From: Gordonia terrae
Lineage (GTDB): Bacteria > Actinomycetota > Actinomycetes > Mycobacteriales > Mycobacteriaceae
Assembly: GCF_001698225.1 (NCBI RefSeq)
Contig: NZ_CP016594.1
Span: 2,790,001-2,854,000 of the forward strand
Direction of reading: 5' to 3'
Length of the DNA: 64,000 nt
Under the pieces are notes generated by a model. The model was not told where the DNA came from and ran no database searches. It saw only the letters and a program-made list of their open reading frames with translations. Positions 27,377-36,493 of this stretch are shown piece after piece; position 1 is the first letter of the stretch; every line of letters begins with the position of its first letter. Both the position numbers and the translations under genes were made by a program.

Positions 27377-29011
27377 GTGGCAACCCAACTGCTTCTCGGC
27401 GGCGCCGTGTACTCGCCGGCCGCCCCCGACGCGACCGCGATGGCCGTCACCGACGGAATCGTCGTCTGGGTCGGGACCGACGACGTCGGACGTGCGCTTC
27501 ACCCCGACGCCGAGGTCATCGACCTGGGCGGACTCTTCGTCAGTCCGGGCTTCGTCGATTCCCATGTGCACCTGACCTCCACCGGACTCGGGCTCGATGG
27601 ATTGACCCTCAACGAGGCGTCGAGCCGCACGCATTGTCTGCGGCTCGTGGAGAAGGCGGTGGCCGCCGAATCCGCGCACGAGGGAGGCGACCTCATCTGG
27701 GGTCTCGGCTGGGACGACTCGACCTGGGCGGGTGCCGAACCCGACGACGGCAGGTTCCCGACGACCACCGAGCTCGACGCCGTGGTGGGGACGAGACCGG
27801 TCTATCTCGCCCGGATCGACGAGCACTCGGCGGTGGCGTCCACCGCGCTTCGACGCCTCATCCCAGACCTGGCCGGCGCCGTCGGGTACCACCCGGAGGA
27901 ACCGCTGGTCGCCGAGGCGCACCACCTTGTCCGGGGCGCTGCCCGGCTCCTCGTGACCGCCGCACACCGTGAGCGTGCCCAGCGTCGTGCGCTGGACGGG
28001 GCCGCGGCCCACGGTGTGGTCGCGGTCCACGAGAACGGCGGACCCGACATCAGCGGTATGGACGACTTCTTGGCGCTGGCCGAACTCGACCACCCCGTCG
28101 AGGTCCGGCGTTACTGGGGACAGGCTGTCACCGACGCCGACCACGCCCGCGAACTGATGTCGATCACGCGGGCCGACGCCCTGGGCGGCGACCTGTTCAT
28201 CGACGGCGCCATCGGCTCGCACACCGCGTGGCTCACCGAGCCCTACACCGACGATCCGCACACCCACGGCATCAGCTATCTCGGCGCCGAGGCGATCCGC
28301 GACCACCTGCGGGCCTGCACGATCGCGGGCATCCAGGCAGGCTTCCACGTCATCGGCGACGCCGCGACCGGTGTGGTCGTCGGCGCCCTCGCCGACCTCG
28401 CCGACGAACTCGGCACGCCCGCGCTCGCACGGTGCGCACACCGGCTCGAACACGCCGAGATGGTCACCGCCGCCGACGCGGAGGTCCTCGCGCGCTGCGG
28501 CGTGATCGCCAGCATGCAACCGCTGTTCGACGCCGAATGGGGCGGACCGGGCGACCTGTACGACGCCCGTCTGGGCGCACCCCGTGCGGCAACTCTCAAC
28601 GATTTCGCGATGCTGGCCAGAACCGGAGTCGCCCTGTCGTTCTCGTCGGACGCACCGGTCACCGCGATCGACCCGTGGTCGACGATCCGTGCTGCCGTGC
28701 ATCACCATCAGCCGGCCAACGCGATCTCGGCACGCGGCGCCTTCGCCGCGACGACCCGTGGCGGCTGGCGGGCCGGGGGAGTCAACGACGGCGTGACCGG
28801 CACCCTCACGCCCGGCGCCCCCGCGAGCTACGCGGTGTGGGAGGTCGACGACCTCGTCGTCGCCGGATCCCACGAGAAGGTCCAGCGCTGGTCGACCGAT
28901 CCGCGGTCGCGGGTCCCGGCGCTGCCGGACGTCTCGCCGGGGGCCGAACTACCGCGCTGCGTACGCACCGTGCACCGGGGCCGGACCCTGTACGACCGGG
29001 ACGCCGGATGA
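27377..29011 (+). CDS. YtcJ-like metal-dependent amidohydrolase
   Basis: Amidohydrolase family 3 (YtcJ/NfdA type), probably a hydrolase of amides or formamides; the substrate is unknown. The 544-residue protein shows the metal ligands in FVDSHVHLTSTG (HxH), later histidines in FHVIGDAATG and HRLEHAEM, and the aspartate in LSFSSDAPV. The GTG start follows CGATC with no strong ribosome-binding site. Its stop overlaps the lnt start by 4 bases, so it is translated with the lipoprotein genes. Confidence 0.85.
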   Translation: MATQLLLGGAVYSPAAPDATAMAVTDGIVVWVGTDDVGRALHPDAEVIDLGGLFVSPGFVDSHVHLTSTGLGLDGLTLNEASSRTHCLRLVEKAVAAESAHEGGDLIWGLGWDDSTWAGAEPDDGRFPTTTELDAVVGTRPVYLARIDEHSAVASTALRRLIPDLAGAVGYHPEEPLVAEAHHLVRGAARLLVTAAHRERAQRRALDGAAAHGVVAVHENGGPDISGMDDFLALAELDHPVEVRRYWGQAVTDADHARELMSITRADALGGDLFIDGAIGSHTAWLTEPYTDDPHTHGISYLGAEAIRDHLRACTIAGIQAGFHVIGDAATGVVVGALADLADELGTPALARCAHRLEHAEMVTAADAEVLARCGVIASMQPLFDAEWGGPGDLYDARLGAPRAATLNDFAMLARTGVALSFSSDAPVTAIDPWSTIRAAVHHHQPANAISARGAFAATTRGGWRAGGVNDGVTGTLTPGAPASYAVWEVDDLVVAGSHEKVQRWSTDPRSRVPALPDVSPGAELPRCVRTVHRGRTLYDRDAG

Positions 29012-30696
29012 GTCCGCCGCAGGTCTCCCGGTCCTGGCTCGCACAGACCGGAACCGCCGTGGCCGCGGGCGTCGCCATGTGGGCGGCCTTCCCGCCGCGC
29101 AACTGGTGGTTCCTCGCCGTCCTCGGACTCGGCCTCCTGTTCGCCGCGCTGTACGTCGGGACGCCCCGGGTGCGCACCGCCGCCTGGATCGGTTTCGTCT
29201 TCGGCCTGGCGTTCTTCGTGCCGCTGCTCCCGTGGATCGGCGTCTACGTCGGCCCGCTGCCGTGGCTCGCCCTGGCCGCGATACTCGCCGGATATCTCGC
29301 GCTCTTCGGCGCGATCGCCACCGTCACGATGCGGCTACCCGTACCACCGGTGTGGTTCACGTTGTGCTGGGTGCTCGTCGAGGCGCTGCGCTCTGCGTTC
29401 CCGTTCGGCGGATTTCCGTGGGGTCGAACAGCTTTCAGTCAGGTCGACGGTCCGCTGCTGCCGCTGGCCTCGGTGCTCGGCGCACCGGGGTTGTCGGCGG
29501 GTGTCGCGCTGTTCGGCTCCTCGGTCGCCTGGCTGCTCGTGGTCCTCGTCCGCGCCTACCGACGCACCCGCTCGAATGACGGTCCGACGCCGGCACCGGG
29601 CACCGATGGCCCGGTTCCGGTCGCCGAACGTTCCTCGGGTGTCGTGCGCATCGCCACCACGGCGGTCGCCATCGCGCTGCTCGCCCCGATCGCGGCGATC
29701 GCGGCCACTCCCGCGAGCCTCGACCGCAACATCGCCACGTCCTCGGCCCGGATTGGCGCGATCCAGGGAAACGTCCCGCGCCTCGGCCTGGACTTCAACG
29801 CCCAGCGCCGTGCCGTCCTCGACAATCACGTGCGCACCACGATGGCCTACGGCCGGGCGATCGACACGGGGCAGACCGAGCAACCCGACTTCGTCCTCTG
29901 GCCCGAGAACGCCTCGGACATCTCACCGCTGGACAACGCCGACGCCGCCGCCGAGATCACCGCCGCCTCCGAGGCCGTCGACGCACCGATCCTGGTGGGC
30001 ACCCTCATCCGTAACCCCGACGGCCGGCCCACCAACTCGGTCCTGGTGTGGGACGGGGCGAAGGGTCCGGTCGCCCGCTACGACAAGCACATCGTCCAGC
30101 CGTTCGGGGAGTACCTCCCGTGGCGGCCGTTCTTCCGCCTGTTCTCGTCCTACGCCGACATGGCCGGAGACTTCCGCCCCGGCACCGGACCCACCGTCGT
30201 CGACGTGCCCGGTCGTTCCGGGACGGTGACCGTCGGGGTCGCCACCTGCTGGGAGGTCGCCTTCGACCGGGCCGCGCGACAGTCCGTGCGGGAGGGCGCG
30301 CAGCTGCTCTTCGTCCCCACCAACAACGCGACCTTCGGCCGTACCGAGATGACCTACCAGCAGTTGGCCATGTCACAGGTCCGCGCGGTCGAACACGGGC
30401 GGGCCGTGGTCGTGGCGGCCACCAGCGGTGTGAGCGCCGTCATCGAGCCCGACGGCTCCATCAGTCGGCAGTCGGGCATCTTCACCTCGGATGTGCTGAC
30501 CGGACGTCTTCCGCTGCACGACGACATGACCCTCGCGACCCGGCTGGGTCCGTGGCCTGAGGTCCTTGCGATCATCGCCGCAGTGGTCGGGCTTTTGTTT
30601 GCGCTGCGCTCGCGTACTAGGTTCTCACTCAGGCCACGCAGGGTCGCCGCACGGGCGACCGGTGACACGAAGGAGCTCGATGGCATCGGGGATTGA
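29008..30696 (+). CDS. lnt: Apolipoprotein N-acyltransferase Lnt
   Basis: Membrane enzyme adding the third acyl chain to lipoproteins. The 562-residue protein has six to seven N-terminal membrane helices (to about residue 240), then a nitrilase domain with the Glu-Lys-Cys triad: Glu in LWPENAS (about 300), Lys in [18 protein letters not shown] (about 359) and Cys in [10 protein letters not shown] (about 413). A last helix and basic tail follow. ATG 29008 overlaps the amidohydrolase stop. In M. tuberculosis Lnt and Ppm1 are one protein; here they are two genes overlapping by 17 bases. Confidence 0.95.
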   Translation: MSPPQVSRSWLAQTGTAVAAGVAMWAAFPPRNWWFLAVLGLGLLFAALYVGTPRVRTAAWIGFVFGLAFFVPLLPWIGVYVGPLPWLALAAILAGYLALFGAIATVTMRLPVPPVWFTLCWVLVEALRSAFPFGGFPWGRTAFSQVDGPLLPLASVLGAPGLSAGVALFGSSVAWLLVVLVRAYRRTRSNDGPTPAPGTDGPVPVAERSSGVVRIATTAVAIALLAPIAAIAATPASLDRNIATSSARIGAIQGNVPRLGLDFNAQRRAVLDNHVRTTMAYGRAIDTGQTEQPDFVLWPENASDISPLDNADAAAEITAASEAVDAPILVGTLIRNPDGRPTNSVLVWDGAKGPVARYDKHIVQPFGEYLPWRPFFRLFSSYADMAGDFRPGTGPTVVDVPGRSGTVTVGVATCWEVAFDRAARQSVREGAQLLFVPTNNATFGRTEMTYQQLAMSQVRAVEHGRAVVVAATSGVSAVIEPDGSISRQSGIFTSDVLTGRLPLHDDMTLATRLGPWPEVLAIIAAVVGLLFALRSRTRFSLRPRRVAARATGDTKELDGIGD

Positions 30697-31498
30697 CGCC
30701 ACGGCAGGGCAGCGGCGGCCCGACGACGCGCCGCAACGCGTGGTCGGCGCCGACGGCACGGGCGCATTGGTCGTCGTGCCGACGTTCAATGAACGCGACA
30801 ATCTGCCGCTCATCATCGGACGACTGCAGGACGTGCTGCCGGGGGCGCACGTGCTCGTCGTCGACGACTCGAGCCCGGACGGTACGGGCGACGTCGCCGA
30901 CGAACTCGCGCGGGCCGACGATGCCGAACGCGTGCACGTGATGCACCGCGTCGAGAAGGACGGTCTGGGCAAGGCCTACCTCGCCGGTTTCGCGTGGGGA
31001 CTCGACCGCGACTACGCCGTCATCGTCGAGATGGACGCCGACGGCAGTCACGCACCCGAACAGCTGAACCGGCTCTTCGACGCCGTCAACGACGGTGCGG
31101 ATCTGGTGATCGGATCTCGCTACGTCCCCGGCGGCAAGCTCGTGAACTGGCCCAAGCGCCGCGAGTTCCTCTCGCGCGGGGCCAACACCTACGCCCGGCT
31201 CGCCCTCGGCGCGGGTGTCCACGACATCACCGCCGGCTTTCGCGCGTACCGCCGCATCGTGTTGGAGAAGATCCAGCTCGACACCGTCGAGTCCGCCGGA
31301 TACTGCTTCCAGATCGATCTCGCGTGGCGGACCGTGCGCGCCGGGTTCGACGTCCGGGAGGTGCCGATCACCTTCACCGAACGTGAGATCGGCGTCTCGA
31401 AGATGAGCGGTGGCGTGATGTCCGAGGCATTCACGATGGTCGCCCGCTGGGGTGTCCAGAGCCGGCTCGAACGCTGGGGGCTTCTCCGGACGCGGTGA
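30680..31498 (+). CDS. ppm1: Polyprenol monophosphomannose synthase Ppm1
   Basis: GT2 glycosyltransferase making polyprenyl-phosphate-mannose, the donor for lipoarabinomannan and for protein mannosylation. The 272-residue protein has [28 protein letters not shown], the DxD in [12 protein letters not shown], and GSRYVPGG. It has no C-terminal membrane anchor, unlike eukaryotic forms with GtrA-type tails, so it may rely on Lnt for membrane contact. ATG 30680 has an AAGGAG site inside the lnt 3' end. Confidence 0.94.
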   Translation: MASGIDATAGQRRPDDAPQRVVGADGTGALVVVPTFNERDNLPLIIGRLQDVLPGAHVLVVDDSSPDGTGDVADELARADDAERVHVMHRVEKDGLGKAYLAGFAWGLDRDYAVIVEMDADGSHAPEQLNRLFDAVNDGADLVIGSRYVPGGKLVNWPKRREFLSRGANTYARLALGAGVHDITAGFRAYRRIVLEKIQLDTVESAGYCFQIDLAWRTVRAGFDVREVPITFTEREIGVSKMSGGVMSEAFTMVARWGVQSRLERWGLLRTR

Positions 31499-31511
31499 GC
31501 CGCTGAACAGA

Positions 31512-31549
31512 CGAACAGACCCGGCAGGTGATCCTGCCGGGTCTGTTCG
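31512..31549. terminator. Two-way intrinsic terminator between ppm1 and rbpA
   Basis: A perfect 17-bp stem (arms 31512-31528 and 31533-31549, containing GAACAGACCCGGCAGG) closed by a TGAT loop, placed between convergent stop codons. There is no T-run. Confidence 0.85.
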
Positions 31550-31575
31550 GTTCGGGGCGTCGAGCGCCCGCGATG

Positions 31576-31920
31576 TCAGTTGGTGATGCCCTTGCGTCGC
31601 TGCTTGAGGAGGTCGAGGCGCTCGTTGAGCAGCACTTCGAGCTCTTCCTCGCTCCGACGCTCCAGGAGCATGTCCCAGTGGGTGCGCGGCGGCTTGCCCT
31701 TCTTCTCCTCGGGCTCGGCGCCCTCGAGGATGGTGCCTTCCATGCCGTTCTTGCACGGCCACTTCGACGGGACCTCCGCGTCGTCGGCGAACGGCACATC
31801 GAAGATCTCGCCGTTGTCGGTGCGGTACTGGACGATGCGTCGTGGCGCGAGGTCGTGGTCTCGATCGGTCTCGTAGCTCACCGCGCCGAGGCGGCTACCC
31901 CGAAGTACTCGATCTGCCAT
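31576..31920 (-). CDS. rbpA: RNA polymerase-binding protein RbpA
   Basis: Actinobacterial transcription factor that binds group I sigma factors and stabilises the open complex. The 114-residue protein begins MADRVLRGSRLGAVSYETDR and has the core domain (IVQYRTDNGEIFDVPFADDA, WPCKNGMEG), the basic linker (KKGKPPRTHWDM) and the C-terminal sigma-interaction helix (RRSEEELEVLLNERLDLL). A GAGAGGA site precedes the ATG. The upstream region is long, suggesting a 5' untranslated leader of about 100 bases. Confidence 0.97.
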   Translation of the reverse strand: MADRVLRGSRLGAVSYETDRDHDLAPRRIVQYRTDNGEIFDVPFADDAEVPSKWPCKNGMEGTILEGAEPEEKKGKPPRTHWDMLLERRSEEELEVLLNERLDLLKQRRKGITN

Positions 31921-32029
31921 GAAGGGTTCCTCTCAACTTCGTCGGATCTCCCGGTCTGCCGGGTGATCTCTGTTGCATTCCTGCTTCGCACGCAGCGCTG
32001 CGCACGACTTTCGGGTCGTCAACAGGAAC

Positions 32030-32035
32030 ATTCTA
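32030..32035 (-). promoter_or_regulatory. Candidate -10 (TAGAAT) of rbpA
   Basis: Minus strand TAGAAT is about 110 bases upstream of the rbpA ATG. No good -35 is visible at 16-18 nt, so the assignment is weak. Confidence 0.3.
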
Positions 32036-32097
32036 CGCGCATCCGCGCGCAGGTTCCTCATCGGCGACGCCCCGTGTTGCCAGACGCGGTCGGCACG

Positions 32098-32211
32098 GCC
32101 GCCGCCGGGAGCGCAGCGAGCGGGGCGACTGGCTGGCCGTCGCCGGGAGCGCAGCGAGCGGGGCGACTGGCTGGCCGCCGCCGGGTGCGCCGCGAGCGGG
32201 GCGACTGGCTA
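32098..32211. repeat. 38-bp tandem repeat (x3), non-coding
   Basis: Three copies of about 38 bp, each with GGGAGCGCAGCGAGCGGGG (third copy diverged) followed by CGACTGGCT. The unit length is not a multiple of three, so the array is not coding. The core matches the repeat in cobL. Confidence 0.88.
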
Positions 32212-32253
32212 CAGCGGTACGGTCTCGGTGTGGATCCAGGCACTTCGCACCGT

Positions 32254-32619
32254 GTGGAGACCGGCGCCTCAGGCGGTGACCGACTCGGCGCCGCGCGCCG
32301 GCGCCGGCCCTACTCATGCGCCTGGTGCGGCCGCACGATGGTGGACTCCGAGTTGGGGCGGCGTCGAAAATACTGCAAACGTTCGTGCAGGCAGCGTGCC
32401 TACGAGCAGAGAACGTTGCTCGAGGGCACATCCATTCCCGACGACGCGGTGATCCTGTCTTCGGCCGAGGCCGCCGACTTCGGTGACCGGATGTTCGCAC
32501 TGCGGTGTGCGGCCGAGGACCTCGGCACCGCGGTCGCCGAACGCGCCGACCATGACGTTCTCGCCGGCCTCACCGAGACCCTGCTCGAGCTCGCGCGGGA
32601 AGCCGAGAAGTTGCGGTGA
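32254..32619 (+). CDS. Small zinc-ribbon protein, conserved beside rbpA
   Basis: Conserved hypothetical in the position of Rv2049c. The supported part is YSCAWCGRTM...RRKYCKRSCRQRAYEQR, a CxxC...CxxxC zinc ribbon with a basic helix, followed by an acidic helical C-terminus (to ELAREAEKLR). The start is uncertain: GTG at 32254 gives 121 residues and GTG at 32230 gives 129, with no good ribosome-binding site for either. Upstream repeats rule out a longer protein. The CRQRAYEQR motif occurs in small DNA-associated proteins of actinobacteria; function unknown. It overlaps the next gene by 4 bases. Confidence 0.65.
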   Translation: METGASGGDRLGAARRRRPYSCAWCGRTMVDSELGRRRKYCKRSCRQRAYEQRTLLEGTSIPDDAVILSSAEAADFGDRMFALRCAAEDLGTAVAERADHDVLAGLTETLLELAREAEKLR

Positions 32620-33767
32620 TCGGGCGCATCTTCGCACCGTCGCTCGTCGTCACCCTCGTGGCGCTGGTCGTCGCCTACCTCTATCTCGGCTGGACCGGAC
32701 TCGCGCTCTGCGCCATCCTCGGCGTCCTCGAGGTGTCGCTGTCCTTCGACAACGCCGTCATCAACGCGACCATCCTGGAACGGATGAGCGCGTTCTGGCA
32801 GCGCATGTTCCTCACGGTCGGCGTCCTCATCGCGGTATTCGGCATGCGTCTGCTGTTCCCGCTCGTGATCGTCTGGATCACCGGCAACCTGAACCCCGTC
32901 GAGGCGCTCGACCTGGCCATGAACCCGCCGCCCGAGGGCCAGACGCACTTCGCCGACGGTCAGCCCAGCTACGAGACGATCCTCACCGAGGCGCACCCTC
33001 AGATCGCGGCGTTCGGTGGGATGTTCCTGCTGCTGTTGTTCCTCAACTTCGTGCTCACCGAGCGCCCGCAGACGTGGCTCACGTGGCTCGAGCGGCCGCT
33101 CGCGACACTCGGCAAGCTCGACCAGTTGGCGGTGGTCATCGCCTCACTCGCGCTGGTGCTCACCGCCGAGTTCCTCGCCCCCGACGAGGTCCGCGCGACG
33201 GTGCTGATCGCCGGGATCCTCGGCATGGTCACCTACGTCACCGTCGACGGACTGAGTTCGCTGTTCATGGCCGAACCCGATGCGGACCCCGCGACTGAGA
33301 ACGACGCAGATTCAGACGGGGCTGGGGCAGAGCAGGCCGGCCGGGGGCGGTCCGGCCCGCACCCGGTCACCGTGGCCACCGGCAAGGCCGGGTTCTTCCT
33401 CTTCCTCTACCTCGAGCTGCTGGACGCCTCGTTCTCCTTCGATGGGGTGATCGGCGCGTTCGCCATCACCTCGGACCCGATCATCATCGCGCTCGGGCTC
33501 GGTTTCATCGGCGCGATGTTCGTGCGGTCCATCACGATCTACCTCGTCCGCAAGGGGACGCTGGGGGAGTATCGCTACCTCGAGCACGGCGCGCACTGGG
33601 CGATCGGAGCCCTCGCCGCGATCCTGCTCATCAGCATCGAGTTCGAGATCAACGAGGTGGTCACCGGGCTCGTCGGGGTGGCGTTCATCGGCGCGTCGCT
33701 GGCGAGCAGCATTCGTGCGAACAGGCGCGAGGCACGGGCGGCGAGCCCCGACCGACTGGCCGTCTGA
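32616..33767 (+). CDS. DUF475 / TerC-like integral membrane protein
   Basis: Polytopic membrane protein of 383 residues with about nine hydrophobic segments, related to TerC/Alx metal-ion transport-like proteins. Two internally similar acidic motifs are present: LEVSLSFDNAVINATIL near residue 35 and LELLDASFSFDGVIGAFAI near 268, both with the SFDxxI signature typical of TerC. A hydrophilic loop (PDADPATENDADSDGAG) lies between the halves. Metal (manganese or tellurite-linked) transport is plausible from family membership; no direct evidence is in the sequence. Confidence 0.85.
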   Translation: MIGRIFAPSLVVTLVALVVAYLYLGWTGLALCAILGVLEVSLSFDNAVINATILERMSAFWQRMFLTVGVLIAVFGMRLLFPLVIVWITGNLNPVEALDLAMNPPPEGQTHFADGQPSYETILTEAHPQIAAFGGMFLLLLFLNFVLTERPQTWLTWLERPLATLGKLDQLAVVIASLALVLTAEFLAPDEVRATVLIAGILGMVTYVTVDGLSSLFMAEPDADPATENDADSDGAGAEQAGRGRSGPHPVTVATGKAGFFLFLYLELLDASFSFDGVIGAFAITSDPIIIALGLGFIGAMFVRSITIYLVRKGTLGEYRYLEHGAHWAIGALAAILLISIEFEINEVVTGLVGVAFIGASLASSIRANRREARAASPDRLAV

Positions 33768-33847
33768 GGGTCGGTCCCGCGCCCTCCTCGAACGTGCGAT
33801 GAACGTTTGCGGCACCTTTGGAATCAGCCTGGGCCACCCGCTGTCTT

Positions 33848-33870
33848 CTGTCGGTCGACAGGTGTACAAA
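33848..33870 (+). promoter_or_regulatory. Palindrome overlapping a -10 element upstream of the DUF3263 gene
   Basis: CTGTCG-GT-CGACAG (33848-33861) is a perfect 6+6 inverted repeat, followed 3 nt later by TACAAA (33865-33870). The arrangement looks like an operator next to a -10 box. The rest of the 218-base gap has no gene. Confidence 0.4.
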
Positions 33871-33985
33871 TGACGTCGTCGGTGACGTGCATCACGCGTA
33901 GGCCCACAGGTAGAGGTAACTGCCGCACGGGCTCCGCGACGCACGTTCAGGTTCTAGGTCGAAAACGCAGAATTCGGTGGCTTCC

Positions 33986-34207
33986 ATGGACAGCAAGCAG
34001 CAGCAGATGATCCAGTTCGAGACGAACTGGTACCCCTTGGGCGGGGGTTCGTCCCGGCAGATCGGCGAGGAGTTCGGTCTCACGGATCGGGACTTCTTCT
34101 CCGAGGTCGATCGTCTCGTCGACACCGATCCGCCGTCGGCACTCACAGCGTCGGAGCTACGTCGTATGCGTGAGGTCATCCGCCGCCGACTCTGGATGGC
34201 GCGCTGA
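33986..34207 (+). CDS. DUF3263 small protein
   Basis: Protein of 73 residues of the DUF3263 family, widespread in Mycobacteriales and of unknown role. MIQFETNWYPLGGGSSRQI and FFSEVDRLVDTDP match the family pattern of a short helical, helix-turn-helix-like domain with a basic end (RRMREVIRRRLWMAR). ATG 33986 has a GGTGG site 5 nt before it; GTG at 33977 is the alternative. A DNA-binding role is possible but unproven. Confidence 0.75.
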   Translation: MDSKQQQMIQFETNWYPLGGGSSRQIGEEFGLTDRDFFSEVDRLVDTDPPSALTASELRRMREVIRRRLWMAR

Positions 34208-34291
34208 TCCTCCGCTGCTCTCGATCCGTCAGCTCTCGACCCCCTTGCGCGCAACCAGGCCCGCCCAGCGCGGGGAAGGCCCGGCTCGGGG

Positions 34292-34297
34292 GATAAT
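34292..34297 (+). promoter_or_regulatory. -10 element (GATAAT) of a leaderless gene
   Basis: GATAAT ends 6 nt before the GTG at 34304. It is one of the best -10 matches in the window. Confidence 0.5.
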
Positions 34298-34303
34298 CGA
34301 CCG

Positions 34304-34627
34304 GTGCCCTTCTCCGACGACGATCTCGAGGCGTTCTATCGCGACGTCGAGGCACGCACCGCATTTCGCGATCAGCCTCGTCGCGCCCGCCGCGGTGGCG
34401 TCGACTATCCGGCGTGCCCGACGCCCGACAAGTTGCCGTTCGCCTCACCCGCGGACGCGCGCGAGGGGATCGATCGGCTGCGCCGCCACCTCGTCGGCAC
34501 ATCCTCGGAGCTGCGGTACTACGAGTGCTCCTGCGGCGCTTGGCATATCACCAGTTCCGCGCAATTGATCCACCGACGGGTGCCGCCGCCGGCGGCCCGT
34601 CGTCGAAAAGGTAAGAAGAAGCGGTGA
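34304..34627 (+). CDS. Conserved hypothetical with CxC motif and basic tail
   Basis: Not recognised beyond being a small actinobacterial protein of 107 residues. It starts with an acidic helix (FSDDDLEAFYRDVEARTAF), has two cysteines two apart (YECSCGAWHITS) that could bind metal or react, and ends in a very basic tail (RRKGKKKR). The C-terminal part from YYECSCGAWHIT resembles short proteins encoded next to VOC genes. The stop overlaps the following VOC gene by 4 bases, so the two are co-translated. Confidence 0.7.
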   Translation: MPFSDDDLEAFYRDVEARTAFRDQPRRARRGGVDYPACPTPDKLPFASPADAREGIDRLRRHLVGTSSELRYYECSCGAWHITSSAQLIHRRVPPPAARRRKGKKKR

Positions 34628-35349
34628 CGATACTGCCCGGACCGCACGCCCTCGTCGACCTCACGAGCGACGATCCATCGTCGACCGCCGCGACCTATGA
34701 GCGACTGCTCGGACGGAAGGTCGGTACCGACACCGACGGCCGCCGGACGCTGGCCGTCGGCAATGTCGTGCTCTCGTTGCGGGCGCCGTCCGGCGGGTCC
34801 GACTCCCATGGCGTCTACTTCACCGTCGACGACGTCCCGGCGACCCGACGCCTGCTCGGTCGGCGCGGTTACCCACTCACCGACTCCGTGCTCGGCGCGC
34901 TCGGCGAGACGTCTCCGATCGGGATGGCGGCGCGCCCCGATCCGGTGGCCGGTCCCGACAGCGACCTCACCGGTCTCGACCATCTGGTCTTCACCTGCGA
35001 CAACCGGGATGTCGCCGTCGCGCTGTTCGCGGGGACCTTCGACCTCGACTTCCGGCTCGATCAGCCGATCGGGCAGGACGCCCGCCAGTTGTTCTTCCGG
35101 CGGGGCGACCTGATCGTCGAGGTCGTCGCGGCGCCGCGACCGCCGGCCGACCCGGTGCCGTCATCGCCGGTCACACTCTGGGGCGTCGCGTGGCGCTCGA
35201 TCGATGTCGATGCCACCCACGCACGTCTGACGGACGCCGGGCTCGATCTCAGCGAGATCCGGGTCGGCCGCAAGAAGGGCACACGGATCTTCACGGTCCG
35301 TCACCGCGAACTCGCCACGCGGACCGTGGTCATCGGCCCCGAGGCCTGA
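34624..35349 (+). CDS. VOC (glyoxalase/dioxygenase superfamily) protein
   Basis: Two paired VOC modules in 241 residues: residues 1-110 (HALVDLTSDDPSSTAATYERLLG) and 116-240 (LDHLVFTCDNRDVAVALFAGTF, ending RTVVIGP). His in GLDHLVF and Glu in DLIVEVV are plausible metal ligands; the first module's HALVD gives another His. The reaction is unknown (lyase, isomerase or dioxygenase are all possible). It is translationally coupled to the upstream small protein. Confidence 0.75.
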   Translation: MTILPGPHALVDLTSDDPSSTAATYERLLGRKVGTDTDGRRTLAVGNVVLSLRAPSGGSDSHGVYFTVDDVPATRRLLGRRGYPLTDSVLGALGETSPIGMAARPDPVAGPDSDLTGLDHLVFTCDNRDVAVALFAGTFDLDFRLDQPIGQDARQLFFRRGDLIVEVVAAPRPPADPVPSSPVTLWGVAWRSIDVDATHARLTDAGLDLSEIRVGRKKGTRIFTVRHRELATRTVVIGPEA

Positions 35350-35465
35350 GTCTCCCCTCCGAGCACCTGAAATCCGGCAAACGGTGGGTTTTCGGGAACG
35401 GCTGCGCTAATCTGACTACGAATGTTGTCGAATTAGCAGTTTCCGAGACCATCGTTGGGGGCACC

Positions 35466-36473
35466 ATGACCGCGGTACATGACGAGCGGACAGCAATCGA
35501 ACCCGAAACCGGAGATTCCGTGGCGGCCGAGCCTCTGCTCAACCACCGCGATGACGAGATCGAGCTGATCCCGCCGGACTCGCTGACCGCCAAGCTCACG
35601 GGGATGTACACCTTCCTCCCGATCAACGGCGCGGCGTTCGTGATGCAGGTGATGCACCCGGTCATCGGCGACGTCGTCGGCAAATACTCCGTGTTCCGTA
35701 CCGATCCGGTCGGCCGTGCGATCCGGTCGGCCGACTCCGTGCTGCGCTGGACCTACGGGGGGCAGGAGGCCCTCGAAGAGGGCAAACGACTCCGCAAGCT
35801 CCATCAGCCGCTGCAGATGCGCAATGCCGAAGGAAAGCACATCAGCGCGCTGAACCCGGAAGCGTACGCCTGGGTGATCGCCACGGCGCTACCCACGATC
35901 GAGACCGCCGCGCCGCTGGTTCTGGGCCGACACTTCACCCTCGAGGAGCGCCGGGAACTCCTGCGGGACAACCGTCGGATCGCGAAGATCGTCCAGGTGC
36001 CGATGAACAACTATCCCGAAACCCTCGAGGAGTTCGACGAGTACTTCGACGACTTCATCGAGAACAAACTGGTCCGGCACCCGGTCGCCCTGGAGCTGAT
36101 CGATCAGATGCGTGCCGCACCGGTCATCCCGAAGTCGGTACCGAAAGCTCTGCGGCCCGCCGCCAAGAAGGCGGCCGCCACCGCGTCGGTGCCGTTCCAG
36201 AACTTCAACTACCTCACCACCGTCGGTGTGATGGACCCGCGGGTCCGCGAGATCCTGGGGCTCACCTGGACCGACGCCGAGCAGCGGCACCTCGAGCGCA
36301 TCCATCGCAATCTGCGGTTCGCCTACCGCACCCTGCCCGAGCGGCTCACGTATTTCCCGCTGGCCTATCACGCGCGGCGCCACCACGACGCGATCCAGGC
36401 GATGAAGGTTCGCGAGAAGGCCAGTGCCGCCTACCAGTACCACCCGAAGCCGGGTGACTCACCGCAGAGCTGA
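35466..36473 (+). CDS. DUF2236 (MpaB/Lcp-type) oxygenase family protein
   Basis: Member of the helical DUF2236 family, which includes fungal MpaB oxygenase and bacterial latex-clearing protein. The 335-residue protein starts at ATG 35466 with a GGGGG site; the longer frame overlaps the VOC gene in error. Conserved stretches include AAFVMQVMHPVIGDVV, RSADSVLRWTYGG and RFAYRTLPERLTYFPLAYHARR, with histidines that may bind haem. It has no signal peptide, unlike secreted rubber oxygenase, so a cytoplasmic haem-dependent role is more likely. Confidence 0.8.
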   Translation: MTAVHDERTAIEPETGDSVAAEPLLNHRDDEIELIPPDSLTAKLTGMYTFLPINGAAFVMQVMHPVIGDVVGKYSVFRTDPVGRAIRSADSVLRWTYGGQEALEEGKRLRKLHQPLQMRNAEGKHISALNPEAYAWVIATALPTIETAAPLVLGRHFTLEERRELLRDNRRIAKIVQVPMNNYPETLEEFDEYFDDFIENKLVRHPVALELIDQMRAAPVIPKSVPKALRPAAKKAAATASVPFQNFNYLTTVGVMDPRVREILGLTWTDAEQRHLERIHRNLRFAYRTLPERLTYFPLAYHARRHHDAIQAMKVREKASAAYQYHPKPGDSPQS

Positions 36474-36493
36474 GCTCTCTCCGGTCGGTCTGG

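Noticed and set aside
35466..36473. Secreted latex-clearing (rubber oxygenase) protein
   Set aside because: It is in the same broad DUF2236 family but has no twin-arginine signal peptide.
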